Positions 35,763-45,414 of a stretch of 64,000 bases of DNA are shown here, one piece after another. The translations under genes were made by a program, and so were the position numbers. The notes beneath the pieces are model-generated. The model did no database searches, had not been told where the DNA came from, and saw only the letters and a list, made by a program, of their open reading frames with translations. Origin of the DNA: Lucifugimonas sp963932695. GTDB taxonomy: Bacteria; Chloroflexota; Dehalococcoidia; Lucifugimonadales; Lucifugimonadaceae. How positions within the stretch are numbered: the first letter of the stretch is position 1; every line of letters begins with the position of its first letter. Where the stretch lies: assembly GCA_963932695.1 (NCBI GenBank), contig CAWVRY010000005.1, forward strand, positions 1 through 64,000, in the 5' to 3' direction.

Positions 35763-36666
35763 CGCCATTTTCGAAACAAACCTGCCAGGTCTTCTTTATC
35801 GCGGCAAGGTTCGCGACACCTACGATCTAGGCGACGATCGTCTGTTGATGGTCGCATCCGATCGCATCTCCGCGTTCGACGTGGTAATGGACCAGCCGAT
35901 TCCAGGCAAAGGCATAATCCTCACTCAGATGTCGTCGTTTTGGTTCGACATCATTGGGCAAGTGATGCCCAACCACGTTATCGCCACCGTCAGTGACGAA
36001 GCAGCGATGGAGAATGTTGAAATCACAGGTGCATTAATAGATCTGTCGCCTGAAATCGCACGTCGATCGATGGTAATTAAAAAAGCTGAACGACTGGATA
36101 TCGAATGCGTCGTTCGGAACTACATCGCAGGTTCGGCGTGGGCAGAATATGAAGAATCAGGCACGATGAACGGGCAACCTCTCCCGCCGGGAATGAAAGC
36201 AGCCGAACGTTTTTCTGAACCAGTGTTCACTCCTTCCACGAAGGCGGCTTCAGGGCATGACATGCCTTTGACACCTGAAGAGGCGCAAAATCTCGTCGGC
36301 GCCGAAATGCACCGTGTTCTGGAAGAGAAAAGCCTGGAGGTTTTCCGGGTGGCTCATGACTACGCAGGCGAACTCGGTATGATCCTTGTCGATACGAAAT
36401 TTGAGTTCGGATTTGTGGATGGTGAACTCACGATAATCGATGAGGTGCTTACGCCAGATTCGAGCCGATACTGGGATGTCAACGACTGGTCATCGGGAAA
36501 TTTCCCACCAGCGTTTGACAAGCAGTTTCTGCGGAAGTGGTTGTTAGGTACCGATTGGAATAGAGAACCGCCGCCTCCGACACTGCCAGACGAGATTATT
36601 GAGCAAACGCAGGCGAGATATCTCGAATCTTATCGGCGACTCTCGGGCAAGTCGCTGGTACTGTAG
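35755..36666 (+). CDS. purC: SAICAR synthetase (phosphoribosylaminoimidazole-succinocarboxamide synthase)
   Basis: 303 residues, the longer form of the family. The ATP-site start YRGKVRDTYDLGDDRLLMVA, SDRISAFDVVM and the RNYIAGSAW block are intact, and the C-terminal part has LVDTKFEFG and DEVLTPDSSRYW. It ligates aspartate to CAIR, the step before PurB. I prefer TTG 35755 (8-base overlap with purB, AGAGG seven bases upstream) over TTG 35749. Confidence 0.96.
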   Translation: MTDAIFETNLPGLLYRGKVRDTYDLGDDRLLMVASDRISAFDVVMDQPIPGKGIILTQMSSFWFDIIGQVMPNHVIATVSDEAAMENVEITGALIDLSPEIARRSMVIKKAERLDIECVVRNYIAGSAWAEYEESGTMNGQPLPPGMKAAERFSEPVFTPSTKAASGHDMPLTPEEAQNLVGAEMHRVLEEKSLEVFRVAHDYAGELGMILVDTKFEFGFVDGELTIIDEVLTPDSSRYWDVNDWSSGNFPPAFDKQFLRKWLLGTDWNREPPPPTLPDEIIEQTQARYLESYRRLSGKSLVL

Positions 36667-36714
36667 ATAGCTGTTGAAATTACTGACACACGTTAGTGTG
36701 ACTAATGGGATCGC

Positions 36715-37392
36715 ATGGCAGACATAAAACGCAAAGCAACCACCCGTCCTGAAAGCCGCCGAGGCATGACAAAGGGACAAATTCGTGAAGAACGTCGAAA
36801 CCGAAGCAAGGGGCGAGCGCGACGAAAACGTTCACTGCTCATGTTCGGGGGAATCTTGTTCGCTATCGTATTCATCGCAGCGATTGTTATACCGTCGAAT
36901 TTCAGTGCACAGAACAACAGCGGCGGCGTTAATTCCGGTGGCTACCTCGAAATAGACACCGACGATGGTCGTAGTCATATCGAAGGCAACACTCCACACA
37001 CCGAAGGTTACTCGGTAGTACCTGCAACTTCTGGCGCACACTGGGCCGGTGCAACGACGCCACTAGGAATCCCTTCTCCGGCACGCTGGGGACGTTATGA
37101 CGCAGTAATTCCTGACGAGGTCCTTATTCACAACCTTGAGCACGGCGGAATTGGCCTGCACTATGACTGTGCAGAAGAATGCCCTGAAATTGTGGCTGCG
37201 CTCGACGACTTAATGCCTCGAAACCCTTCGCAGTACATCATGACTCCCTACCCGGGATTGCCAAGCAAGATAGCGATCACAGCATGGCGCCACCACATCT
37301 ACCTTGATGAAGTCGATGTCGAAGAAATCCTCAAATTCATTGAGGAATATCAGGATCGAGCACCTGAGCAGGTTTACCAGAACCAGTACTAG
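36715..37392 (+). CDS. DUF3105-domain membrane-anchored protein
   Basis: 225 residues. A very basic N-terminus (about 1-42) precedes one membrane helix (LLMFGGILFAIVFIAAIVI, about 41-59) and an extracytoplasmic DUF3105 domain with its usual blocks: YSVVPATSGAHWAG, WGRYDAVIPDEVLIHNLEHGG and YDCAEECPEI. Conserved histidines and the Cys pair suggest metal binding; no function is established. It interrupts the purine cluster between purC and purS, probably sharing the transcript by position only. Confidence 0.82.
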   Translation: MADIKRKATTRPESRRGMTKGQIREERRNRSKGRARRKRSLLMFGGILFAIVFIAAIVIPSNFSAQNNSGGVNSGGYLEIDTDDGRSHIEGNTPHTEGYSVVPATSGAHWAGATTPLGIPSPARWGRYDAVIPDEVLIHNLEHGGIGLHYDCAEECPEIVAALDDLMPRNPSQYIMTPYPGLPSKIAITAWRHHIYLDEVDVEEILKFIEEYQDRAPEQVYQNQY

Positions 37393-37460
37393 GGATTTTT
37401 AGAAGAAACTCTAGAGCTAAACCAGTCATCAACGAACGACAGAAAGCCTAAAAGCAAAGA

Positions 37461-37709
37461 ATGTTTCTCGCAAAGGTTCATGTTTCGCTTAAGCCAACGG
37501 TCAACGACCCACAGGGTCTGACGATCGCACGCGCTCTGGGTCGCTTGGGCTTCGGTTCTGTCGACTCGTTGCGGGCTGGTAAGTACTTCGAAGTAAAGAT
37601 CGAAGGCAACGATAAGGCAGCAGCGGAATCCGACGTAAAGTCGATGTGCGAAAAGCTGCTAGCCAACCCGGTTATCGAAACGTTCACCTTCGAACTGGAA
37701 GCCGTTTAG
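37461..37709 (+). CDS. purS: Phosphoribosylformylglycinamidine synthase subunit PurS
   Basis: 82 residues. The sequence pattern AKVHVSLKPTVNDPQGLTI, then RALGRLGF and the SLRAGKYFEVKIEG strand, is that of PurS, the small subunit that bridges PurL and PurQ in the three-part FGAM synthase. Usually purS is followed by purQ and purL; here the next gene is hisB on the other strand, so those subunits must be encoded elsewhere. ATG 37461 with an AAAGC-type weak ribosome site. Confidence 0.9.
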   Translation: MFLAKVHVSLKPTVNDPQGLTIARALGRLGFGSVDSLRAGKYFEVKIEGNDKAAAESDVKSMCEKLLANPVIETFTFELEAV

Positions 37710-37736
37710 ACTCAACCAATTCGTGCGCACGCAGTC

Positions 37737-38342
37737 TTAGTCGGTCAGCGTGCCCTTGGTGCTTGGAATTCCGTTGGGGTTGCGTTCGTCGATTCGTGAA
37801 GCATCGCGTAACGCTCGTGCAAACGCCTTGAAAGACGACTCGATCACGTGGTGTTCGTTCTGCCCTGCTAGCACTCTAATGTGCAAGCAGAACCGACCTT
37901 CAACAGCCATAGCTTCGAAGAAATGACGAGCCATGTCGGCTGGGAACTCTCCGACATTGTTATCTGACCCCATGTCGATCACTGCGTAGCCGCGCCCCGA
38001 TAGATCGAGCACTGCGTGCGTCAACGCTTCGTCCAACGGACAAGTTCGATCTGCCATTCGCACGATGCCCTTTCGGTCACCAAGTGCCTTGTCGATTGCT
38101 CTACCAAGGACAATAGCGGTGTCTTCAACCGTGTGGTGAGACCCTGTTTCGAGGTCGCCGTTGGCTTCCACTTTTAGGTCGATCAATCCGTGTCGAGCGA
38201 CCTGGCTCAGCATATGCTTCAAAAAGCCGATAGGAGTATCGACTTCAACTTGGCCAGTTCCATCTAGGTTGACGGTGATGGCGATTTTGCTTTCGCCAGT
38301 CTCGCGAACAATAGTTGCTACGCGAGCTTCTTTTTCTGACAT
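37737..38342 (-). CDS. hisB: Imidazoleglycerol-phosphate dehydratase
   Basis: 201 residues from ATG 38342 (AAAGG site upstream; the frame opens 13 codons earlier without support). The metal-binding HHTVEDTAI block and the C-terminal ENEHHVIESSFKAFARAL... pattern (read here as QNEHHVIESSFKAFARAL) are both present, as are FLKHMLSQVARHG and DEALTHAVLDLSGR. Monofunctional, without the phosphatase domain of E. coli HisB. Last gene of the hisZ-G-D-C-B run. Confidence 0.95.
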   Translation of the reverse strand: MSEKEARVATIVRETGESKIAITVNLDGTGQVEVDTPIGFLKHMLSQVARHGLIDLKVEANGDLETGSHHTVEDTAIVLGRAIDKALGDRKGIVRMADRTCPLDEALTHAVLDLSGRGYAVIDMGSDNNVGEFPADMARHFFEAMAVEGRFCLHIRVLAGQNEHHVIESSFKAFARALRDASRIDERNPNGIPSTKGTLTD

Positions 38343-38427
38343 GCCTGTGCCTTTGATCTCACAAATGTACTTAGCAAACAAAGAGTTATTTGAACGCTAG
38401 TGACGATGCTAACTGGCAGCTAGCGAA

Positions 38428-39510
38428 CTAAACAACGCTTCTGAGTGCGTCGATTAGCCGGTCTGTCTGCTCAGGAGTACCTGCGCTGATGCGCAAGGAG
38501 TCATCGAGAACACTCTGCGGGAATCGACGAACGAAGATTCCATGTTTGGCGAGTCTGACATACGCTTCTTCAGCCGTACGACGCTCGAACCGGCAAAGTA
38601 GAAAGTTGCCCTTCGACGGGTAGTAAGAAATACCATCTAAGCCATCAATTAGTTCTTCTGTTCGAATGCGCTGCTCTACGAGACTGGCCGCACGTTTTAG
38701 CAACTCATCACGGTGTTTTAATGCGGCAAGCACGGCAGCTTCCCCAGCTATGTTGATGTTGTACGGCTGCTTGATGTCCATCAGGTGCCCGATCAAGATT
38801 TCTGAACCGATCGCATAGCCCACGCGAAGACCCGCAATACCGGCCCATTTGCTGAAGGAACGGAGAATTACTAAGTTTTCGTACTCTACGAGTAAGTGTG
38901 AAAGTGACCTTTGTGCGAACTCGTAGTACGTCTCGTCTACACAAACCACGATCCCAGTTTCGAGCAACGCCCGCGCATCCGGCTCCGTCAGTAGATTCCC
39001 GGTCGGGTTGTTCGGTGATGCAAGAAACACGATTCGAGTTTGATCGTCTATAGCTTCCAGCATTGCTGAGATGTCGATATCCCAAGTTTTATTCCGTGGC
39101 ACTGAAGTAATTTCGGCATCAGCCAATCTAGCTGAAAATCCATACATGCCGAACGTCGGCTCGCAATCGATCACCTTTTGACCAGGCTCTACGAACAATC
39201 GCATAAGCAAGTCGATAATCTCATCGCCGCCAGCACCCGCAATGATCCGTTCAACAGGCTGTCCTGTGTACTCACTCAACCCAGCTCGCAAATTTCGCTG
39301 CTGCGTGTCTGGGTACAAGTGCAAATCAAGCGACTTCAGAGCGTCAGAGACCTTGTCGTAGGCGCCGTAAGGGTTCTCGTTGGCATTCAGGCGAATAACG
39401 TCTTCTGGCCTTATACCGGCCTCGCGGGCGAGCTCAGCCGACGGGTCGGCCCCGTGGTAGATAGCGATCTTGGCCATGTGCGGCCGCATGAGTTTTTCAA
39501 GTTGTGACAT
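38428..39510 (-). CDS. hisC: Histidinol-phosphate aminotransferase
   Basis: 360 residues, class I/II aminotransferase with HisC hallmarks: RLNANENPYGAYDKV (about 38-52), FLASPNNPTGN (about 162-172), VDETYYEFA (about 190-198) and the PLP lysine in RSFSKWAGIAGLRVGYA (about 217-233). It transaminates imidazole-acetol phosphate. It lies 27 bases after hisD. Confidence 0.94.
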   Translation of the reverse strand: MSQLEKLMRPHMAKIAIYHGADPSAELAREAGIRPEDVIRLNANENPYGAYDKVSDALKSLDLHLYPDTQQRNLRAGLSEYTGQPVERIIAGAGGDEIIDLLMRLFVEPGQKVIDCEPTFGMYGFSARLADAEITSVPRNKTWDIDISAMLEAIDDQTRIVFLASPNNPTGNLLTEPDARALLETGIVVCVDETYYEFAQRSLSHLLVEYENLVILRSFSKWAGIAGLRVGYAIGSEILIGHLMDIKQPYNINIAGEAAVLAALKHRDELLKRAASLVEQRIRTEELIDGLDGISYYPSKGNFLLCRFERRTAEEAYVRLAKHGIFVRRFPQSVLDDSLRISAGTPEQTDRLIDALRSVV

Positions 39511-39537
39511 TTTGTGTGATTCTGAAGTCTTCGAAGG

Positions 39538-40857
39538 TTATTCGCCGATGATATGCCGACGTCTATATTCCGATGCTGCGGCGTGTCCATGCAACCCTTC
39601 GAGTTTGGCAAGGAGTTCGGCATCTTTGGACAACTTCAAGAAAGTATCATCATCGAACGTCAAAACGGGCGTGACCCGAACGAAATTTCGCACCGATAGT
39701 GCCGACGAGAACCTAGCCGTACCAGCGGTTGGCATAACGTGAGATGGTCCGGCAACGTAGTCGGCCATAACTTCCGCTGACCACTCGCCAACGAATAATC
39801 CGCCAGCACTTGTCACTTTGTCGACAAGATCGTCAGCATCGGCAGTGAGAATACAAAGGTGCTCAGGTGCAGCGGCGTTCGCCACGGCAATCGCCTCTAA
39901 CGTGGTTTCCACTACTACGGCGACGCCACGATTCGTGAACGCCGCCCTCGCAATATTTTCTCTTGGAAGATCTTCAAGCTGACGTTCAATCTCAGCTTCT
40001 GTCTTGTCGATAATTTCATCTGACAGCCCTACCAGAATCGGCATAGCAACAGTGTCGTGCTCGGCCTGAGCGATCAAGTCGGATGCCGTGAATCTAGGAT
40101 CAGCTGAGTCGTCAGCGATAACCAGTGTTTCGGTCGGGCCATATAGACCGTCTATCCCGACATCGCCGTACACAAGTTTCTTCGCTGCCGTTACCCATGC
40201 ACTACCTGGTCCACAAATAAGATCTACCGACGGTACAGTTTCAGTTCCGTAAGCCATTGCCGCAATTGCCTGAGCACCACCGAGTTTAAAAACACGTGAT
40301 GCACCAGCAATTTTCGCTGCTGCCAAAACTGCAGGGTGAGGCATTGAATCGCCAGGAGCTGGAGTAACGACGATTATCTCTTCGACCCCTGCAACCTTGG
40401 CGGGAACAACCGTCATAATTACGGTCGAAGCCAGTGGAGCAGTGCCAGCAGGTACATAAGCGGCGACAGAACCGAGAGGTGTCACTCGTTCGCCGAATTT
40501 ACCTGCACCGTCAGTCCAGCTTTTAGGAAGACCCTTGCTCTGGAACTTTCGTACGCGGTCGGCAGCAAGTTCGAGTGCGTTGATCGAAGCAGGATCAAGA
40601 TTCTGAAATGCTGCGTCTATCTCAGACTGAGGGACTTCAAACGTCTCAGGGGAAGAGCCGTCCAAAGCAGTGTTTATGCGAGCAAGTCCGGCATCGCCTT
40701 CATTGCGAACGATATCGATAACCCGAGATGCAAATTCGATGGGAGAAACTTTATTGGGGAACAAACCGCGACCATCTGACAAAACTGCCTCGGTTGGCAA
40801 ATTTCGTTCACGCTTGAAGTAGTCGATTCCGGCGGCTGCACCGATGACTCGTTTCAC
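39538..40857 (-). CDS. hisD: Histidinol dehydrogenase
   Basis: 439 residues, GTG start two bases after the hisG stop. Family blocks: GSVAAYVPAGTAPLASTVIM (about 132-151), ICGPGSAWVTAAKKLV (the family's GPGNxYV with an Ala-Trp variant), EAEHDTVAMPIL (DxEHxxxA zinc region) and HVMPTAGTARFSS near the C-terminus. It oxidises histidinol to histidine in two NAD-dependent steps. Confidence 0.95.
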   Translation of the reverse strand: MKRVIGAAAGIDYFKRERNLPTEAVLSDGRGLFPNKVSPIEFASRVIDIVRNEGDAGLARINTALDGSSPETFEVPQSEIDAAFQNLDPASINALELAADRVRKFQSKGLPKSWTDGAGKFGERVTPLGSVAAYVPAGTAPLASTVIMTVVPAKVAGVEEIIVVTPAPGDSMPHPAVLAAAKIAGASRVFKLGGAQAIAAMAYGTETVPSVDLICGPGSAWVTAAKKLVYGDVGIDGLYGPTETLVIADDSADPRFTASDLIAQAEHDTVAMPILVGLSDEIIDKTEAEIERQLEDLPRENIARAAFTNRGVAVVVETTLEAIAVANAAAPEHLCILTADADDLVDKVTSAGGLFVGEWSAEVMADYVAGPSHVMPTAGTARFSSALSVRNFVRVTPVLTFDDDTFLKLSKDAELLAKLEGLHGHAAASEYRRRHIIGE

Positions 40858-40859
40858 AG

Positions 40860-41879
40860 CTACTCACCCGATTCTTTAAACGGTTTCAGATTTTCGACGA
40901 GACGGTCGTATGACTCGCATCGTTCCCGGTAAACATACTGAACGTCGTTCGCAGCAATACCAATGCCACCAAGATCACGGAAGTAGCTCACAACGTCAGG
41001 TAGGTCGGATTTACGCACCAAAACCTGAACAGTGAACCAGTTGTTCTGCTTCCCGGTGTGCACAGCCGAAATAGTTGGACCGTCTAGTCCACCAAGATCA
41101 GGACGACGCATTACCTGTCGTGCAACTTCGTCTTCAGATTCGCCTTGAATATCACCGGTTACCCGCTGGTATTTTTGAGCACGCTGGCTTGCCTCGATTT
41201 TTTCGAGTATCTGTCGAGCGTGTGCAAGTTTTTCAGAGTCGTTTGCCAAAGCGCGACCATTGCCAACGATCACAGATTGCGATTCGATCACAATACCGTC
41301 GACCAAAATACGCAAACCGTTTTCACGTAGGGTCGTACCTGTTGCGGTGATATCGGCAATGATATCCGCATACCCCATGACCGGAGCTGCTTCGAGTCCA
41401 CCTGAGACGTGGATCATCGAAACGTAGTTGACGCCGTTCTCGTTCAAGAAACGTCTTACGAGTCGTTCATATTTGCACGCGATCCGGAGATCGCGACCCT
41501 TAGCTCGGAACTCCAAAGCGATATCAGCAAGATCAGCCATGCTGGTCACATCGAGCCACGCATCAGGAACCGCAATTACAAGCTTTGAAGCACCGAAACC
41601 GAGTCCATCGTGCAACAGAACTGTATCACCACGTTCGAGGCGTGATTCGTAGTATCGGTCGAGCCCTACAACCCCAATGTCGGCACTTCCGCCATCGATC
41701 TCGATTGTAATATCGGACTGTCGTTGGAAAAGGACGTCGACTCCCGGCAAAGACGGAATGTCTGCCGTATAACGTCGGGAATTGGCGCGCCTTACTGATA
41801 AGCCGCACTCGTCCAACAGCTTTGAAGTGCCGTCGAATAAAGCTCCGCTTGATGGCAGGGCAAAACGCAGATTACTCAT
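40860..41879 (-). CDS. hisG: ATP phosphoribosyltransferase, long form
   Basis: 339 residues. The catalytic part (residues 1 to about 225) has LRFALPSSGALFDGT, the DIGVVGLDRYYE block, LRIACKYERLVRRF and the PRPP loop DIIADITATGTTLREN. A C-terminal extension (about 255-335, with GLDGPTISAVHTGKQNNW and the PII-like strand pattern) is the regulatory domain of the long form, which normally binds histidine and needs no partner. The gene nevertheless overlaps a hisZ-like gene by one base (TAATG). Confidence 0.92.
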   Translation of the reverse strand: MSNLRFALPSSGALFDGTSKLLDECGLSVRRANSRRYTADIPSLPGVDVLFQRQSDITIEIDGGSADIGVVGLDRYYESRLERGDTVLLHDGLGFGASKLVIAVPDAWLDVTSMADLADIALEFRAKGRDLRIACKYERLVRRFLNENGVNYVSMIHVSGGLEAAPVMGYADIIADITATGTTLRENGLRILVDGIVIESQSVIVGNGRALANDSEKLAHARQILEKIEASQRAQKYQRVTGDIQGESEDEVARQVMRRPDLGGLDGPTISAVHTGKQNNWFTVQVLVRKSDLPDVVSYFRDLGGIGIAANDVQYVYRERCESYDRLVENLKPFKESGE

Positions 41880-43240
41880 TACGTCACGTGCCCTTCGCTA
41901 GGATCATTCGAACTTTGGAAATCGATAGCGGATCGCTGTCCGTTTGCTCGAAGATCTTTAGCTTTAGCGACTGCTTCAGAAATAGATCCTTCGGCTTCCG
42001 GTGAAATCATAGTGATTTCGTCGGCAGCATCGTCGGTCGACCCAATCTCAGCTATCACCGCGTCAAGGTTGTAAGCGAACCCGAGCGAAGGCACGTCGCG
42101 ATCGTAGCCGAGAGCCCGAGTAAGCCCGTCGTATCGGCCTCCGCCTCCAAGCGTTTCTGACTGAGCATCGTCGAGATAAATGTCAAATAGCATTCCTGTG
42201 TAGTAGGGAATACCTCGAGCCATTCCTAAATCGATGTTCAAACGATCGCTGGAAACGCCCTCGATTTCAGCTGACTCCAAAACTGCGCTTAAATTTAAAA
42301 TCAAGTCGGCAGAAACTCCAGCGGAAGAAAGAACAGCTCTGCCTTGTTGTAGTGCACTCGTAGCTGGACCACTGACCTGCGAAAGATTCACCAGCATATC
42401 CAAAGCTCTCTTGAAGTCGACAGGATTTTCGACTTGCGACATCTTGCGAGAGAGTCTTGCAACTATCTCAGATGGTGTTCGGACTCCGGTGTTCTTACCG
42501 AACTGCACGCCCATCCCTTCAGCCAAAACTTGCTCGATCGTGGAAGCGATGCGTTCCCGATCGGCCGCTGCTTGAGCATCGTCAACTACCGCTTCGGTAA
42601 TAAATCCGAGCGCAGTCGCCTTATTGGACACTTCTTCGACTTCACCGTTCTTCAATTCGCCGATGTTGTTGATGAGAAATAACTTGGCTCGTTCCGAAAG
42701 ATTGAACTCGGATAGAGCATCTACTACAACGCCAACGTGCCCGACAACTACCCGGCCGCCAGTAATACCTAGGGCTTCAAGCCCTTCAAGGGCCATCGCG
42801 ATAACTTCACCATCGGCTGAAGGAGCGGGAGCACCGATCATTTCAGCTCCGAGTTGTGTGAACTGCCGAGTTTTGTCGCCGTCCTCATCTTCCGGGCTGG
42901 CATATCTGAAAACAGGGCCGTCGTACATGAGCCGAATCTGGCCGTCGCTCGCAGTACTGTTAGCGACTTGCCGGAGAATTGCTGAAGTAAATTCAGGCCT
43001 TAAACTTACGTCTAGCCCGCCAGGCTCTGAGAACCCGTAGAGCCTCGATGACAGAGCTCCACCAGATTTCCGAATGTACAGTTCCGTTTGCTCAAGGATC
43101 GGAGTCTCGGAACGGTCGTAACCACGTAGACCGAATACTCCGCGTAACGTCGTAATCGCAGCGTCGCGCTCGGCCAGTGCAGTCGGACCTATGTCTTGCA
43201 TATTGGGGAGCCGGCTAATGGGCTCGAATTGAGAAGTCAT
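41879..43240 (-). CDS. hisZ: HisZ-like class II histidyl-tRNA synthetase paralogue
   Basis: 453 residues from ATG 43240 (the open frame runs 28 codons further upstream). The class II core is clear: TPILEQTELYIRKSGG, SLRPEFTSAILRQV, motif 2-like VFRYASPEDEDGDKTRQF (18 residues) and RGIPYYTGMLFDIY, GGGGRYDGL. The anticodon-binding domain is cut to about 45 residues, as expected for HisZ rather than a working synthetase. First gene of the histidine operon and coupled to hisG. Since HisG is the long form, the need for HisZ is unclear; a non-canonical HisRS is the alternative. Confidence 0.8.
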   Translation of the reverse strand: MTSQFEPISRLPNMQDIGPTALAERDAAITTLRGVFGLRGYDRSETPILEQTELYIRKSGGALSSRLYGFSEPGGLDVSLRPEFTSAILRQVANSTASDGQIRLMYDGPVFRYASPEDEDGDKTRQFTQLGAEMIGAPAPSADGEVIAMALEGLEALGITGGRVVVGHVGVVVDALSEFNLSERAKLFLINNIGELKNGEVEEVSNKATALGFITEAVVDDAQAAADRERIASTIEQVLAEGMGVQFGKNTGVRTPSEIVARLSRKMSQVENPVDFKRALDMLVNLSQVSGPATSALQQGRAVLSSAGVSADLILNLSAVLESAEIEGVSSDRLNIDLGMARGIPYYTGMLFDIYLDDAQSETLGGGGRYDGLTRALGYDRDVPSLGFAYNLDAVIAEIGSTDDAADEITMISPEAEGSISEAVAKAKDLRANGQRSAIDFQSSNDPSEGHVT

Positions 43241-43486
43241 CGTGCTGTTAATTATGAGCGATTTCTCTGCCGAATTTCGAGTCAGAGGACCTAATTCTAA
43301 TCGAGTTTGCCTAAACTGCCCCACTACTAAGACCGTGAACCGTGTAATTTGTTGATGTCGGCAAGTCGAGTACTGAACGATTATTCCGTTCGTGAGGTAC
43401 CGAGTTATGGGCGCTCACACGGAACCCGGACTCGTCGGAGCCTCATGGTGTGGCTAAGAAGTCATCTAGTGAATTCTAGCCAGTAA

Positions 43487-44266
43487 CTAGAATCCCCAAA
43501 CTCGAGCTGCAGTCTTGCCCAGAACCCAGTCGATGTCGTCGCCCTTGGCAAATGCCGGATGACTACGAACACCTTCGAGACTATTCCCGTAGCCCTCACG
43601 ACCCGCACTCGGTGGATAGTCGCTCCCCCACATCATGCGATCAGCCCCGAACGTTTCGTATGCCATTTCGAATAGAGGTGGAATATTGTCGAAGCGGAAG
43701 TTGGGCAACAGAACCGGAGGTCGAGGAGTAATTTCGCCTAGACCCGGAACCTTGATCGTTGTATTTGGGCGCTGGGCGCATTCCAGCGCCGACTCGTAAT
43801 CGGTGTACGGAGCATCAGTGATGCCGACACCTGCCAAGTGCTCGATCACGATCTGAGTGTCCGGGCAATCATCGATGATTTTCTTGAAGCTTTCGCTAGC
43901 AAACCGTTTGTCATCACCAATCGAACTGACCACCAAGCCCAAAGACCCTGCTTTGCGCCAGATATCCGTCACATCAGGTAACGCATTGAATGCACCATCT
44001 GGCGCAAAGCGCACCCCAGCAGCGCCCTGCTCTGCCAAATGTTCGAGGGTTCCAAGAGGATCGAGATCTGCCGGGTCGATCATTACGACCACCTTAAACC
44101 GACCGCCGCGTTTCGCAGCTTCGTCGAATAAGTAGTCGTTGTCGTACGTGCCACCGTGCTGAATCAGCACCGCACCATCGACACCCGTCCGGTTCATTTC
44201 GAACTCAAGAGATTCGATAGGGAGGAACCAGTTTTTGCCTGCATGGCAATGGGTGTCGATGATCAT
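43487..44266 (-). CDS. Amidohydrolase family 2 (TIM-barrel lactonase/hydrolase-like)
   Basis: 259 residues. The metal motif DTHCHAG sits at residues 4-10, with IEHLAG in the middle and WGSDYPPSAGREG near the C-terminus, the pattern of PF04909 proteins. Members include sugar lactonases of the fucono-/rhamnono-lactone pathways and decarboxylases. Next to an aldo/keto reductase, a zinc dehydrogenase, two mutarotase-like proteins and an enolase-type dehydratase, the lactonase role is the best guess but is not shown by the sequence. Confidence 0.82.
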   Translation of the reverse strand: MIIDTHCHAGKNWFLPIESLEFEMNRTGVDGAVLIQHGGTYDNDYLFDEAAKRGGRFKVVVMIDPADLDPLGTLEHLAEQGAAGVRFAPDGAFNALPDVTDIWRKAGSLGLVVSSIGDDKRFASESFKKIIDDCPDTQIVIEHLAGVGITDAPYTDYESALECAQRPNTTIKVPGLGEITPRPPVLLPNFRFDNIPPLFEMAYETFGADRMMWGSDYPPSAGREGYGNSLEGVRSHPAFAKGDDIDWVLGKTAARVWGF

Positions 44267-44324
44267 GCATTAGCTCGTTTTGTGTTATCGATGTCGTAAC
44301 TATGGATGAATGACAAACGCCTGG

Positions 44325-45326
44325 CTAAGTAGCGATTTCCATGCCTGATGTACCGACCCCTGAACCTTCGGAAAGTACAAGAGTGTCGATTTCTTTACGG
44401 ATTTCATCCGACATCTCCCAATCTCCACCAAGGTTCTCGGTCGCTTCATCTGAAGTTACAGAACCGGCGAGCGCAACGCTAACAGCGTCGTTCGCAAGCA
44501 CCCATGCAATTGCTAGCTGAGGAATCGTCTTACCGTGATCGCCAGCGATGACCTTCAACTTCTCAACTACCGCGATGTTGGCGGCTAGGTTCTCAGATCC
44601 CCAAGAGTTAATACCGAAGTTGGCTCCACCGCGTCGCCAGTCATCATCACCGAACGTCTTGTCGGCGTTCCAAGCGCCTGTGAGTAAACCGTGAGCAAGT
44701 GATCCGTAAGCCATGATTCCCATGCCGTTCTTTTTCACGAAAGGCATAACGTCGGCTTCAGGTCGACGGTCGAAAATGTGGTAGCCGATCTGGTTAGTGA
44801 TGATCGGACTTGTCTCTCGACTTTCAGCCATCATTTCGACCGAAAAGTTGGAAACTCCAGTGTGGCGGATTTTCCCAGCCTTCTTTGCCTGCTCAAGAGC
44901 TTCCATCGGTTCTGAGAACGCACGGTCATGATCGGGCCAGTGGATTAGGAACAGGTCGATGTAGTCGGTCTGTAATCGTTGGAGACTTTCGTCGATGGAT
45001 GCCAGCAGACGTTTTGGGTCTGAGTCCGAAACGGTTGCTGCTCGACGATCTGGGTTATCTCGAACCCATTCACGTGCACCCTTGGTGACGAGAACAACCT
45101 CCTCGCGTATGCCTTTGAGCGCTTTGCCCATTAGCGTTTCACCGTATCCCCAACCGTAAACAGCGGCGGTGTCGAACAGAGTGATGCCGTTTTCGTACGA
45201 TGTTCGAGCTGCTGCAATAGCCTGATCGTCGTCGAAATCACCGTACATTCCTCGACCCATCGGCCAGCCGCCGTAGCCGATAACTGAAGTTTGAAGCCCT
45301 GAGTCGCCAAACATTCGCTTACGCAT
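44325..45326 (-). CDS. Aldo/keto reductase
   Basis: 333 residues. NAD(P)-binding TIM barrel with the four catalytic residues visible: Asp in LFDTAAVYGWG (Asp at about 51), Tyr in the same block (about 56), Lys in VLVTKGAREW and His in DLFLIHWPDHD. Family members oxidise or reduce sugars and aldehydes; L-fucose-type dehydrogenases belong here. It lies 58 bases upstream of the amidohydrolase on the same strand, suggesting one catabolic unit. Confidence 0.9.
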   Translation of the reverse strand: MRKRMFGDSGLQTSVIGYGGWPMGRGMYGDFDDDQAIAAARTSYENGITLFDTAAVYGWGYGETLMGKALKGIREEVVLVTKGAREWVRDNPDRRAATVSDSDPKRLLASIDESLQRLQTDYIDLFLIHWPDHDRAFSEPMEALEQAKKAGKIRHTGVSNFSVEMMAESRETSPIITNQIGYHIFDRRPEADVMPFVKKNGMGIMAYGSLAHGLLTGAWNADKTFGDDDWRRGGANFGINSWGSENLAANIAVVEKLKVIAGDHGKTIPQLAIAWVLANDAVSVALAGSVTSDEATENLGGDWEMSDEIRKEIDTLVLSEGSGVGTSGMEIAT

Positions 45327-45414
45327 TGTCGATCCTGTCTGTACTGATTCGTATTTCGCTAAATAAGTTTGTCGTCATACTGGCGACCGCAATGTTAGCG
45401 ACTCGCCTTCGTAT

